Shown one piece after another: positions 28,166 to 36,824 of a DNA stretch of 41,421 nt (positions within the stretch are counted from its first letter, which is position 1; each line of letters begins with the position of its first letter). The stretch spans positions 1 to 41,421 of the forward strand of contig JANXXH010000044.1 of the NCBI GenBank assembly GCA_025350705.1, written 5' to 3'. This stretch comes from Gallionella sp. (lineage in GTDB: Bacteria; Pseudomonadota; Gammaproteobacteria; Burkholderiales; Gallionellaceae). The notes below the pieces were generated by a model that searched no databases, was not told the origin of the DNA, and saw only the letters and a program-made list of their open reading frames with translations. The translations under genes were made by a program, and so were the position numbers.

Positions 28166-28897
28166 TCAAAACTTCAGGTGTTTGTATATCGGCCATGGGA
28201 TCAACTTGATTATCATCGCGATGATCCGCCAGTACCGGGGGAAAAAGCTCACGCCTATATCCTTGTGTATATCGCGATACACCCGTTGCGCCAATTCGCC
28301 GGGGACGCCCATAGGCAAAGGCACGTTATACGCGAAGGCCATATTGGTATCCATATATCCCAGCACATAAAACTGAACCACCACTTTTTTGGCGGCACAG
28401 GCATGCCGCAAGCTCTCAAAATAAAACCGCACGGCCATCTTTGCTGACGCATAGACCATGTTCGAGCCGCGTCCGCGTATCGATGCGATACTGCCGAAGC
28501 CGACGATGGTGATGGCATGGGCAATCGGCACTTTTAAAATCTCGTTGACCAAGCTGCATATCGACAGGCAGTTGACTCTGAACAGCCCGTCAATCTCTGA
28601 AGTATCGATATCCAGTGTATCCGTATTGCTTACGGTTCCTGCGGGGACCAGCAACCCCTGGAATCTCTCCCCGGCATTACGAACCTCTGCCAGTACTTCC
28701 GAAAAATCCGGCTGAGGATGCTCAAGGTCCAGCTTCACAGCCTTGACTGAAACACCAAACCTCAACATCAGGTCTGCAGCCACCGCGCTGGTATCGCGCT
28801 CCGCCCTGGAAACCAGCAGCAGGTCGCACCCGTTTGCTGCGAATACCTCTGCAAGAGCCCGGCCCACACCAGATGATGCACCGACGATGACATACAT
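28166..28897 (-). CDS. DprE2-like SDR reductase
   Basis: The 243-residue protein has the NAD(P) motif GASSGVGRALAEVFAANG, an Asp in AVKLDLEHP, VGFGSIASIRGRG and the catalytic YASAKMAV (Tyr-x-x-x-Lys). The overall order and the adjacent FAD oxidase match mycobacterial DprE2, which reduces the 2-keto intermediate made by DprE1 and so completes epimerisation of decaprenyl-phosphoryl ribose to arabinose. A hydrophobic, Trp-containing end (IIAMIIKLIPWPIYKH) could lie on the membrane. It begins two bases after the oxidase stop. Confidence 0.78.
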   Translation of the reverse strand: MYVIVGASSGVGRALAEVFAANGCDLLLVSRAERDTSAVAADLMLRFGVSVKAVKLDLEHPQPDFSEVLAEVRNAGERFQGLLVPAGTVSNTDTLDIDTSEIDGLFRVNCLSICSLVNEILKVPIAHAITIVGFGSIASIRGRGSNMVYASAKMAVRFYFESLRHACAAKKVVVQFYVLGYMDTNMAFAYNVPLPMGVPGELAQRVYRDIHKDIGVSFFPRYWRIIAMIIKLIPWPIYKHLKF

Positions 28898-28899
28898 AA

Positions 28900-30237
28900 C
28901 TAGACACCTATCCTGTTACTCAGCTCAGACTGATACCTGCGCACAGGGTCGAATTGTAACAAGCGTGATTTGAATCCCGCATAGTTGATCAATGTTTGCG
29001 ACGCCACCGCTGCCGGAATTCTGGAGTCCTTGCTTAAATTGGGTTGCGCGCCGGTTTCAATAGCCAACTGATCGAACCTTTCCAGAAACGCCACGAGTCT
29101 ACTGTTCCGGTAAAAATTCAATGCGATCAAATAACCCTCACCCGTCATGCTTAATGAAGTTTGTTTACCGCGAAACATTTTCAGCGAGCTCAGCACCAGG
29201 GGTGGATCATATTGTTCGACCAACTCCTGAAGCTTCTGAACAAATGTATCTGCCACTTGCAGGCCCACCAGCACCTGTATTTCGGCAAAACCTTTTCGCC
29301 CATAGAAGCGGTGGTACAGCGTGTTATAGGCAAAGGGAAAGGTCGCTTTGTCCACGTCCATCATTTCAACAGGATTTGATTTGTTCATTGCCATGAAGAT
29401 GCGGTTTGCCGCTGCCGCTGTCCAGCCATTCCAGAGCGTAACAGGCATCGCTGCCCGGCTGCGAGCTGTCATAGTGTTTTTTTCTGGATGAACATGCATC
29501 CCGGCTGGATTGCCCTTTAGCCAATTGCCCAAAAAGATCATTCCCGCACCGAAATCCTTGCCGCGCCGCGTACCGTCGTGCCAGCTGTAGATAAAATCTG
29601 ATCGGCCACTGTATTCAGCGAGGATTTGCATCGCCTCAGTGAGCGAGGTGACCGGTAATTTTTTCACCTCGAACGCGTTCGAGGGTAATTCGACCAACTG
29701 CAAAGTGACATCGACGATGATTCCCGTCATTCCAAAGCCGCCGCACGTCAAGGCGAATACCTCCGGATTTGTGTCACGCGACAATCGCATATAGCCATGC
29801 TCGGGGTGAAACAAATTTATTGCGGTGACCCAATCCGAGAAAGTCCCGTCCTTCCAGGGATTCTTGCCGTGCGCATCTGCCGCGACACAGCCGCCTATGG
29901 TTATTGCCGGATAACCCGGCAACACGGGAAAATACAAATCTTGCTGCATAGCCCAAGCCATCAGCTTGCCAAGAGACATGCCCGCCTCGACGTTGACTGT
30001 CTTGCGAGCCAGATCGAAATCGAGAAAACGATCAAAGCCCGTCATCTCCTGAACCAGTATCTTTTCGCCAAAGCTTGCCGCAGCAAAGGAATAGCCACCG
30101 CCGCGAGCGATCCTGGGCCGACTTGCAATATCCATTTCCAGATGCCGGTAACGATCCGGCCGTTGATGGCTCGTGTGTAACTTCAGCGCGCCATCGAAGG
30201 AAATGAACGTTGATTCTTTTATCAGTTTCTCACTCAT
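28900..30237 (-). CDS. DprE1-like FAD-binding oxidase
   Basis: The 445-residue protein belongs to the VAO/FAD-oxidase class. FAD contacts are ARGGGYSF (about 44-51), PGYPAITIGGCVAADAHGKN (about 107-126) and FALTCGGFGMTGIIVDVTL; the FDPVRRYQSELSNRIGV end is the DprE1-type C-terminus. The conserved Lys in SKDSR matches the active-site Lys of DprE1; the Cys that benzothiazinones attack is replaced (ALNF). DprE1 oxidises decaprenyl-phosphoryl ribose at C2. The ATG at 30237 overlaps the upstream stop by eight bases and gives the normal length; a start 15 codons earlier is less likely. Confidence 0.8.
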   Translation of the reverse strand: MSEKLIKESTFISFDGALKLHTSHQRPDRYRHLEMDIASRPRIARGGGYSFAAASFGEKILVQEMTGFDRFLDFDLARKTVNVEAGMSLGKLMAWAMQQDLYFPVLPGYPAITIGGCVAADAHGKNPWKDGTFSDWVTAINLFHPEHGYMRLSRDTNPEVFALTCGGFGMTGIIVDVTLQLVELPSNAFEVKKLPVTSLTEAMQILAEYSGRSDFIYSWHDGTRRGKDFGAGMIFLGNWLKGNPAGMHVHPEKNTMTARSRAAMPVTLWNGWTAAAANRIFMAMNKSNPVEMMDVDKATFPFAYNTLYHRFYGRKGFAEIQVLVGLQVADTFVQKLQELVEQYDPPLVLSSLKMFRGKQTSLSMTGEGYLIALNFYRNSRLVAFLERFDQLAIETGAQPNLSKDSRIPAAVASQTLINYAGFKSRLLQFDPVRRYQSELSNRIGV

Positions 30238-31186
30238 GCCTGATACGGCCAAGCGCCTGTCTCGTATCGGAGTCAAGGGCAACGATCAGCACACCGGTCA
30301 ACGTAATGCCCCCCAACAACACGCCTTGCACCAACAGCGAGGCCGCCACGCCAACGGATTTATCAAGCTGCAATATGCCAAATGTCAGCATGAAGGCATA
30401 TTGCAAAGTACCTATGCCCGCCGGTGCGGATGGGATGGCCGCAGCCAATCCGGAAACACCTTCCAGCAGCAACATTTCCGGGATTGAAAGTGTCACGCCG
30501 AGTGCTTTGATGATGGCCCATATCGCCAGGATATTTAACGCCCATATCAGAACGGTTTCCGCGAGAACCACAGATAAACTTTTCGGCATCAGCAAAATGC
30601 CGAATCCATTTTTAAAATGCCCGAATCTTTCCTGAAAGAACGCCACCAGTTTGTTTGAAATGAATCTATTTTGCACCAGCAAATATATCCCGCCCAGTAT
30701 GACGATACTCACCCCACCCATCAAGATTGCGAAGCCCACCTTGGTCATCGCTCCCAATCGACTCAACACGCCGAATGCACCGCAAAAGGCCAGCAAAAGC
30801 ACCGCGGCCACATCGATCAATTTTTCCAGCACGATCGTACCCATCAGCGCATAGCGTGAAATATTTCCCTGCATGCCGATCAGATGCGCACGCAGGACAT
30901 CACCGAGACGGAAAGGAAGGATATTGTTCGCGGCAGCGCCCACGCAGAACGAATTTTGCAATGATGAGTACCTGATCGTGCTGTCCACGCTGGCCATGAT
31001 GCGCTTCCAGCGGAGTATCCTCACCATTATCTCGCCGCTATAAAATACCAAGGCGGCCAACAGCCAGAACACATTGGTACGCTGCACCGCCCGGCCGATA
31101 TCCGCCAGGTCGACTTGCCTCAACACGACAAGAATGAACATCAAGCTTATCGCCAGGCCCAGATAAGCCTTGTTTTGATATTTCAA
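30230..31186 (-). CDS. Lysylphosphatidylglycerol-synthase-TM family (flippase-like) membrane protein
   Basis: The 318-residue protein has about eight hydrophobic helices and the family landmarks RILRWKRIM, LQNSFCVGAAANNILPFRLGD (the conserved N-x-x-P-x-R-x-G-D) and GLAAAIPSAPAGIGTLQYA. Members act as lipid translocators or are of unknown role, and in glycan clusters are suspected to move lipid-linked sugars. Its ATG overlaps the stop of the large membrane protein by ATGA, and its end overlaps the DprE1-like start, so all three are made together. Confidence 0.83.
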   Translation of the reverse strand: MKYQNKAYLGLAISLMFILVVLRQVDLADIGRAVQRTNVFWLLAALVFYSGEIMVRILRWKRIMASVDSTIRYSSLQNSFCVGAAANNILPFRLGDVLRAHLIGMQGNISRYALMGTIVLEKLIDVAAVLLLAFCGAFGVLSRLGAMTKVGFAILMGGVSIVILGGIYLLVQNRFISNKLVAFFQERFGHFKNGFGILLMPKSLSVVLAETVLIWALNILAIWAIIKALGVTLSIPEMLLLEGVSGLAAAIPSAPAGIGTLQYAFMLTFGILQLDKSVGVAASLLVQGVLLGGITLTGVLIVALDSDTRQALGRIRHE

Positions 31187-33189
31187 AGCAGCGGTCCTTG
31201 CATTAATTTCTTGCCAAAGGACGAATCGAACAATTTTATTTCCTTGACGGGAAACTCGAAAAGTTGATATTCGATATCGCCATATCCCATGCCCAACAAT
31301 CCATCATGCCTGATCGTCAGCCGGGTAGGCCGCCTGTTTGCCGGTTGTGAGATTCGCATCGCCAGCGCTTCGATATTGGCGAGGCGCGAGTCGATGAAAA
31401 AGCCGCTTGCCGTGATGCCGGGGATGATACGTGACGTTTCCTTATCGCCGTTGCTATAGCTTATTTCCAGCATCACTGAATTTTCTTTATAAAGCAGCCC
31501 GACCAGACGCCCCCACAGACTGCGTGCAAAAACAAGTTTCGCATACGTCAGTGAATCTTCCTGTTCAGATACCGGGATCGCGCCACCAAGCGTTGAATGT
31601 CCGGTGGCGATCAGATTGAGTCGATCGGCTTCCTCGCGGCAAGTGCGAGTTCCTTTGGAAGCCAGGTCGTAGGCTTTGACAGATGGGAAATAACCTTCCA
31701 GCCTGTAACATTTAAACAGCAGCGGCCAAACATAGCTGTCAGACAGATTGGGGTGTTTGCCATCGATGGATTCTCTTGAAAACAAAAAATGATCCGGCGG
31801 AGTTTCCTTGAAATAATTCAAATTGATTTTGGCCAGCGTAGGTGTGTAAGCGGCAAATCCCTGGAAGATGGGTCTTGGGACATATTTCAAATCGTTGGCG
31901 ATAATCGCGGACTGGTAACTACTCAATACATCGACGCTGCCAGAAACGTTTAACGGATATTGCGCCCGTACTTTCAATTTTGCATCATTAAATTTTCTCG
32001 CGCTTACCTGATACCAGTGCCCGGGGGAAAACAACATATCTATTGCCCTGGAGTTACGGGCTACCGCCCTATGCAATTCCGATTCAAGCTCAGCCCTTCC
32101 GCCATTCAAATCGGTAACAATCATGAAACAGACTATGACCACTCCCAACAGGGAGTAACGCCATCGAACACCAACCGAATCTTTATATGTCGAGTAAATC
32201 AAAAATACCGCGACCGCCAATCCGGAAAAAGCCAAGGTTGCGTGGCTGTCATCATTCCTGACAAACCCGCTCTTGAAACAAAAAAACAAATAGAGGGCAA
32301 TGACCCACAACGAAATATTGCGGCGTGGATCAATCTCATCTCTATCAATAGTCTTGGCAACAAAAGCTGCCAGAACAATCATTAACTCGAAAAATGTTAG
32401 CAGCTGCCAGACCGCCCCGGGTTTACCCATCGCCGCCCCATACCCGGAAACAATATCGAGCGACGTGACCATGTATGAATAATAGTTCGAAATATCCTGC
32501 CCCGCAGCAACGTAGAAAAACAGGGAGAACACAATAAATAGAATCAGATTGTAGGGTGGGACTTTCCGGAAAGAATTTATTAAGTCCAGCAGCAAAACCG
32601 CAAGCACGGCAAGTATCAGGAAATTGCTTTTTACCAGCCCCAGCAACGCCGAGGTCAGGACATACAGGATCCTCACGGGAATCGAATACGATTTTTCCTT
32701 GGGATTATGCAATGCCGGGAATATGCAGATCGCCATCAGCAGCACTTCGCTACCATCCAGCAACAAACTGGCGAGCACGATAGCAAGGAACAGCGATTTT
32801 GATTTCCCGCACCTGTCCGCAGCAAAAACTGCCAGTGACAAGGAAATGGCGAACCAGGCAACGATTTGGTTCATCACCGCACCGGGGTCGAACTGGTTGA
32901 TAAAAACAAAACCCCAGGGACCATAGGTAAAAACGATATCTTTCCCCCACTGCCACCCTGACAGATACGCCTGGTTAAGCACCCACCACCACGACGTATC
33001 CAGATGACCGCCTATCGGATAGATGGACAGAGCTGGGCCAAACATCGTAAAGAAAAAGTAGGTCAGCAGAATCAACTTTGCCAATAAGCCCAGCTGCTTT
33101 TTGAGATTGGTGGTTAAGTCAATTCTGAACATCATTCTTGTCTTGGTTACCTGAAAAGGTGGCAGTTTATTATTAAGGGAGTTATCCAA
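31183..33189 (-). CDS. Large multi-pass membrane protein, GT-C glycosyltransferase-like
   Basis: The 668-residue protein has about ten hydrophobic helices in its first 390 residues, then a hydrophilic domain of about 275 residues that would face the periplasm. The first loop carries GGHLDTSWWWVLNQAY followed by KDIVFTYGPWGFV, a layout like polyprenyl-phosphate-sugar-dependent GT-C enzymes, where an acidic residue in loop 1 is catalytic. I know of no exact named match; the pilin arabinosyltransferase TfpW is a possible relative in architecture. The TTG at 33189 overlaps the LhgO stop; an ATG pair 18 codons later is also possible. Confidence 0.7.
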   Translation of the reverse strand: MDNSLNNKLPPFQVTKTRMMFRIDLTTNLKKQLGLLAKLILLTYFFFTMFGPALSIYPIGGHLDTSWWWVLNQAYLSGWQWGKDIVFTYGPWGFVFINQFDPGAVMNQIVAWFAISLSLAVFAADRCGKSKSLFLAIVLASLLLDGSEVLLMAICIFPALHNPKEKSYSIPVRILYVLTSALLGLVKSNFLILAVLAVLLLDLINSFRKVPPYNLILFIVFSLFFYVAAGQDISNYYSYMVTSLDIVSGYGAAMGKPGAVWQLLTFFELMIVLAAFVAKTIDRDEIDPRRNISLWVIALYLFFCFKSGFVRNDDSHATLAFSGLAVAVFLIYSTYKDSVGVRWRYSLLGVVIVCFMIVTDLNGGRAELESELHRAVARNSRAIDMLFSPGHWYQVSARKFNDAKLKVRAQYPLNVSGSVDVLSSYQSAIIANDLKYVPRPIFQGFAAYTPTLAKINLNYFKETPPDHFLFSRESIDGKHPNLSDSYVWPLLFKCYRLEGYFPSVKAYDLASKGTRTCREEADRLNLIATGHSTLGGAIPVSEQEDSLTYAKLVFARSLWGRLVGLLYKENSVMLEISYSNGDKETSRIIPGITASGFFIDSRLANIEALAMRISQPANRRPTRLTIRHDGLLGMGYGDIEYQLFEFPVKEIKLFDSSFGKKLMQGPLL

Positions 33190-34387
33190 TTATCGACTGG
33201 TCTACTAACCACTCAGCAAAAGCCAGCGAGCTGGTGAAAGCCGGTGAAATTGCATTTAGCACATGCAGAGAATCGGGGGATTTTTCGATGACATAGTCCA
33301 TCTCCAGTTTTTTTTCGCGCACGTTGATAAGCTGTGGGCGGATGCCAACCTTGTCGCAGGGAACAAGGTCTTCGTAAGCCAACTCCGGCATCAGTTTAGA
33401 TACTGCCGCAAAGAAATTCTTTTTACGGTATTTGCCCAGTTCGGTATGTACTAACCGCCTGAAATTTTGATGGTTAGCCAGATACATCATGGCTATTTCA
33501 AATCCGATGCGCAGCGATTCGCCTAATTGCGCTCCCTGCAGAATGCCGTAATTTTCCCTGCCCAGCGCAGGTATTGCGGTCGGGCCCGCATAAACTTCAC
33601 CGCTGGCTACTCGGGTCAGATGCACGCCCAAAAAGGGCTGGTTAATGTCGGGTACCGGATAGATGTTGGCGTGTACCAGATGCGCACGCTCAGGACGCAG
33701 TTTGAAGTAGATGCCTTTGAAAGGCACCAGGGTATAGTCCAGCCCCAGTCCGTAATGCTTCGCCACCTTGTCGGCGGATGCACCGGCGCAGTTGAACAGA
33801 TAACCATAGTTGAATTCGCCGATGGGCGTGATCACCTTGCGAGCGGCAATCTTGACTGAGGTCACTGGGGCGCTGAAAAAAATCTCCACTCCCTCGGCGA
33901 TCAGGAGTTCACGCAACTTCGACAACACCGCCTTGCTGTCGATCACGGCGGTATCCGGACAATGGATACCCTGCTGGTAGACTCCGGCGTGGGGCTCGAT
34001 CCGGAGGATACCTTGTTCATCCAGCCGTTCTGCCCGTATGCCGTTGTCCTGCGCATTCTTGAGCAGGCGCTCTATCACGGGCAAGTCTTGCGCAGAGGTG
34101 GCCACAATCACCTTGCCGGAATGCTGACAGTTGATACCATGTTCTGCCGCAAATGCTTTCATGCGGCGCGCACCTTCCGCACAGACCTTGGCTTTCAAAG
34201 TGCTGCTGTCATAGTAGATGCCGCTATGGAGTACGCCACTGTTGCGGCCGCTGGCATGCTTGCCCAGGGCTGCCTCTTTTTCCAGCAAAGCAATGCTCGC
34301 TGCCGGGTAGCGCTTGCGTAACTCGCGCGCAACAGTCAACCCGACAATTCCGCCGCCCACAATGAGGTAATCAACTGATTTATTCAT
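33182..34387 (-). CDS. lhgO: L-2-hydroxyglutarate oxidase-type FAD-dependent oxidoreductase
   Basis: The 401-residue protein has a GGGIVGLTVARELRKRYP dinucleotide motif, ALLEKEAALGKHASGRNSGVLHSGIYY (the His-Ser-Gly block of the DAO family) and a C-terminal FTSSLAFAEWLV. The HASGRNSGVLHSGIYY and VPFKGIYFKL blocks match LhgO, which oxidises L-2-hydroxyglutarate to 2-oxoglutarate. Its stop overlaps the start of the GT-C-like gene, an unusual position for a repair enzyme. It could instead oxidise a 2-hydroxy acid made or used in the glycan pathway. The start has AGGAG-like sequence (GAGGATGAAT). Confidence 0.85.
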   Translation of the reverse strand: MNKSVDYLIVGGGIVGLTVARELRKRYPAASIALLEKEAALGKHASGRNSGVLHSGIYYDSSTLKAKVCAEGARRMKAFAAEHGINCQHSGKVIVATSAQDLPVIERLLKNAQDNGIRAERLDEQGILRIEPHAGVYQQGIHCPDTAVIDSKAVLSKLRELLIAEGVEIFFSAPVTSVKIAARKVITPIGEFNYGYLFNCAGASADKVAKHYGLGLDYTLVPFKGIYFKLRPERAHLVHANIYPVPDINQPFLGVHLTRVASGEVYAGPTAIPALGRENYGILQGAQLGESLRIGFEIAMMYLANHQNFRRLVHTELGKYRKKNFFAAVSKLMPELAYEDLVPCDKVGIRPQLINVREKKLEMDYVIEKSPDSLHVLNAISPAFTSSLAFAEWLVDQSIIG

Positions 34388-34722
34388 TCATCCTCTCCCC
34401 TCCCTTCAACCATAGAAAGAGGTATCCAAGCTGATGTTCAGTACATGGCATAATTATAAGAAAATAAGCAAGTGACTTCAGATAGTGGTGCAGCTAACCG
34501 GTTTGAATCGCCTCATGAAATCTCATGGCTCTATCATCCACCAGAAAACCACCTGCTCAGTGGTTTTCTACACCTATTCGTAATGCCTTGTGATTTGTAC
34601 CCGAGTTGCCGCCATTTTTAGTACCCGAAGCGCGCGTGAAAAGAACTTAATTCATGGGATGAATCACGTCACACTTGATGCGCCTTTCTGACGCATTTCA
34701 TTTTTCTTGTTTCACTACAGCA
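34388..34722. other. Gap between lhgO and the GDP-mannose dehydratase gene
   Basis: This 335-base gap holds no convincing gene. The only clear structure is the hairpin at 34543-34569. The remainder is AT-rich and unrelated to the neighbouring genes; a promoter for the lhgO-led operon would be expected here, but none stands out. Confidence 0.5.
34543..34569 (-). terminator. Perfect hairpin, probable terminator after the dehydratase gene
   Basis: AGAAAACCAC (34543-34552) and GTGGTTTTCT (34560-34569) form a perfect ten-base stem with a seven-base loop. Its T run is in the stem rather than after it, so termination may be partial. Confidence 0.45.
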
Positions 34723-35706
34723 TCAATCCGTGCCACGCCTCTGCTTTTCCTGCTCTCCGTTCCGTACACTCTCTATCATCCGTCCCACGACATCCCTCAT
34801 CTTTAATTTTGCCTGCCATCCAAGCTTGTGAAAGGCCTTGTCCGCACACCCCTGACTCCAGGCCAGATCGGTCGGTCGAAACAATGCAGAGTTGGATTTC
34901 ACATATTTACGCCAATCCAAACCAACCGAGGTAAAGGCCTGCGACACAAAGTCTTCGAGCGAATTGGCCTCTCCTGTCGCCACAATGTAATCGTCCGGGG
35001 CCTCCTGCTGCAACATCAGCCACATCGCCTCGACATATTCGGGCGCCCAGCCCCAATCCCGGACAATATCAAGCCGGCCGAGCGTGAGCATTTCCTTAGA
35101 GCCTTGTGCAATGCGGCATGCCGCCAGGATGATTTTTTTGGTCACGAAGCGTTCCGGTCGCAGCGGCGATTCGTGATTGAACAAAATCCCATTGCATGCG
35201 AACAAACCATAAGCCTCGCGATAATTGGCAACCAGCCAGTGAGCCGATGCCTTGGCCACGGCATATGGGCTGCGTGGTTGAAAACGTATCTCTTCAGTTG
35301 CTGCCTGCTGGCCATGGTCACCGAAACACTCGCTTGAACCGGCATGGTAGAACTTGATGGTCTTATCCAAAAAGCGAATCGCCTCGAGCAGATTCAACGT
35401 GCCCAGCGTGATGCTTTCCAGCGTTTCAGCGGGTTGATCAAATGAAAGACCAACCGAGCTCTGCCCCGACAGAAAATAGACCTCATCGGGATCGCAGCGC
35501 TTCAATGTGGTCAGCACGCTTCTGAAGTCATTCGTGGCCATGGAGACCAAGGTCACCTGCTCTCTTATCCCCAGCAACTTCAAATTGTTAAAAGTGGCCA
35601 CTTGGGCATCGCGAGACGTGCCCCATACTTCGTAGCCCTTGCTTAACAACAACTGCGCAAGATACGCGCCGTCTTGCCCGCCCACACCACAAACCAATGC
35701 TCTCAT
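34723..35706 (-). CDS. GDP-mannose 4,6-dehydratase family protein
   Basis: The 327-residue SDR protein has CGVGGQDGAYLAQLLLSKGY (NAD-binding), the catalytic HAGSSECFGDH with Ser-Glu and YAVAKASAHW (Tyr-x-x-x-Lys), and GRLDIVRDWGWAPEYVEAMW, the GDP-mannose-dehydratase hallmark. The product would be GDP-4-keto-6-deoxymannose, precursor of GDP-rhamnose, fucose or perosamine; no partner reductase or aminotransferase is present here. It is separated from lhgO by a 335-base gap and from the toxin gene by 205 bases. Confidence 0.87.
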   Translation of the reverse strand: MRALVCGVGGQDGAYLAQLLLSKGYEVWGTSRDAQVATFNNLKLLGIREQVTLVSMATNDFRSVLTTLKRCDPDEVYFLSGQSSVGLSFDQPAETLESITLGTLNLLEAIRFLDKTIKFYHAGSSECFGDHGQQAATEEIRFQPRSPYAVAKASAHWLVANYREAYGLFACNGILFNHESPLRPERFVTKKIILAACRIAQGSKEMLTLGRLDIVRDWGWAPEYVEAMWLMLQQEAPDDYIVATGEANSLEDFVSQAFTSVGLDWRKYVKSNSALFRPTDLAWSQGCADKAFHKLGWQAKLKMRDVVGRMIESVRNGEQEKQRRGTD

Positions 35707-35911
35707 ATAATCAGACCTGATAAAATTGCCAGCGTTTCACTCACAGCACGCGACCAAAAAATCGTCCATTTTCTCTGTTAACCAGTGTTGCGCATTATTG
35801 CCTCACTTAACGATCGTTCACCGAGTACAGCACCTGAAACAAACTTGCACGCCGCTCTATGATTATTGACATCTCATAAGCGGTCAAGCACCTGTCAGTT
35901 GTGGCGGCTTT

Positions 35912-36328
35912 TCACGACACATCAACGATCTTGAGCCCGGCCTTTCGTGCGGCCGAAAGTTGCCGATGATCGGCCGAAACAAAGATGTCAGGCTCAACGA
36001 CGAGCGCACAGGCCACATGAAGAGCATCCATTGCCCGAAGCGGGTGCGACTCCAGCAGTGAAATAACCGAGACCATAACGTTCGGCGTGATCTGGCAGAT
36101 GTCGACATCCGCCAAATCTGCCATCGCGTCATTCTTCATCTTTCGGAAATCCGCTTTGGTGAGCTTCTTTTCCCGTAAAAGGCGGGACAACGTGGAGATC
36201 AGTTCCGGCAGGCAAATGACACTAACGACGAGGCTGTCTGCCTGTTGGCACATCGCCATAAGCTTGTCCGAATTTTGTTCCGCAACATAACGCTTCGCAA
36301 AAGCAGAGGTATCCAGAAACAACTTCAC
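35912..36328 (-). CDS. vapC: PIN-domain ribonuclease toxin (VapC family)
   Basis: PIN toxins cleave RNA with an acidic metal site. The 138-residue protein shows the expected acids: FLDTSAFAKRY (first Asp), LPELISTLSR (Glu), LRAMDALHVACAL (Asp) and FVSADHRQL (last Asp). The start is a GTG at 36328 within a GTGA overlap with the antitoxin stop, giving tight coupling. It follows a Phd/YefM-like partner, the usual VapBC order, and is a single two-gene unit in a mosaic area. Confidence 0.9.
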   Translation of the reverse strand: MKLFLDTSAFAKRYVAEQNSDKLMAMCQQADSLVVSVICLPELISTLSRLLREKKLTKADFRKMKNDAMADLADVDICQITPNVMVSVISLLESHPLRAMDALHVACALVVEPDIFVSADHRQLSAARKAGLKIVDVS

Positions 36329-36549
36329 GCCGAATCTTCCCGATCACGCAGTATCTCTCGGCTCAACGACAACCCCTTAACCGTTAGTGGTGTGGCTTGT
36401 CTTTTCCACGACTGCACCCCGGAACGGATAGGCACAATTTCGGCGATGGGTTTGCCGTTACGAAAGACACGAACAGAATCCCCGCCCTCGACGGCATCAA
36501 AATAGTCCTTGGCATGATTGCGCAACTCGGTGAATGTTGTTTCCCTCAT
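36325..36549 (-). CDS. Phd/YefM-family antitoxin
   Basis: The 74-residue protein has the Phd/YefM N-terminal DNA-binding core (TTFTELRNHAKDYFDAVEGG, then RVFRNGKPIAEIVPI) and a disordered basic/acidic end that would bind the toxin. The ATG at 36549 was chosen because AGGAGG lies five bases ahead; the frame extends 21 codons upstream across the operator but that is unlikely to be translated. It overlaps the toxin start and would repress its own promoter through the TGTACA sites just upstream. Confidence 0.9.
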   Translation of the reverse strand: MRETTFTELRNHAKDYFDAVEGGDSVRVFRNGKPIAEIVPIRSGVQSWKRQATPLTVKGLSLSREILRDREDSA

Positions 36550-36558
36550 AGTGCCTCC

Positions 36559-36605
36559 TGTACAAATATGTACACCATTGTGTACATTAGCGGGGATCAT
36601 GTCAA
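36559..36605 (-). promoter_or_regulatory. Promoter and three-site TGTACA operator of the toxin-antitoxin pair
   Basis: On the minus strand a perfect TTGACA (36605-36600) is spaced 17 bases from CACAAT (36582-36577). Three palindromic TGTACA hexamers begin at 36559, 36569 and 36581, about one helical turn apart. One overlaps the -10 box and one reaches the AGGAGG ribosome site, so antitoxin binding would block both transcription and early elongation. Confidence 0.65.
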
Positions 36606-36654
36606 TGTGCACATGCTATTCCAGATCGAAACCCTAAAGGGAATTCCTATCCGA

Positions 36655-36799
36655 TCAAAGCATACCCAGCACTTGCAAACGCTGCTTATACAACTGACCG
36701 CATCGAGCAGGGTTATACTTGGCCGCAACAAAGGCGGCGGCTTTTTTCCCAAGCGCAATGCCCAGCTCGGGGTCATTCGCCAATCTTTTCATATGCCAG
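36655..36799 (-). pseudogene. Duplicated 3' end of a glycosyltransferase gene
   Basis: About 47 codons read WHMKRLANDPELGIALGKKA, then AAKYNPARCGQLYKQRLQ and a TGA at 36657-36655. The stretch is nearly identical to the C-terminus of the glycosyltransferase gene whose end lies at 40025, with a handful of changes. The match stops at 36799 (after ATATGCCAG). It is either the remnant of a paralogue or a duplicated tail, and it is directly oriented with the second copy. Confidence 0.85.
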
Positions 36800-36824
36800 T
36801 CTAATATCCGTTTGGATGCGCAGA

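Noticed and set aside
36397-36804. A 135-codon + strand frame across the antitoxin and the glycosyltransferase remnant
   Set aside because: It arises only as the opposite strand of the antitoxin start and of the duplicated glycosyltransferase tail; a related frame appears opposite the intact copy at 40052-40414, as expected for a shadow.
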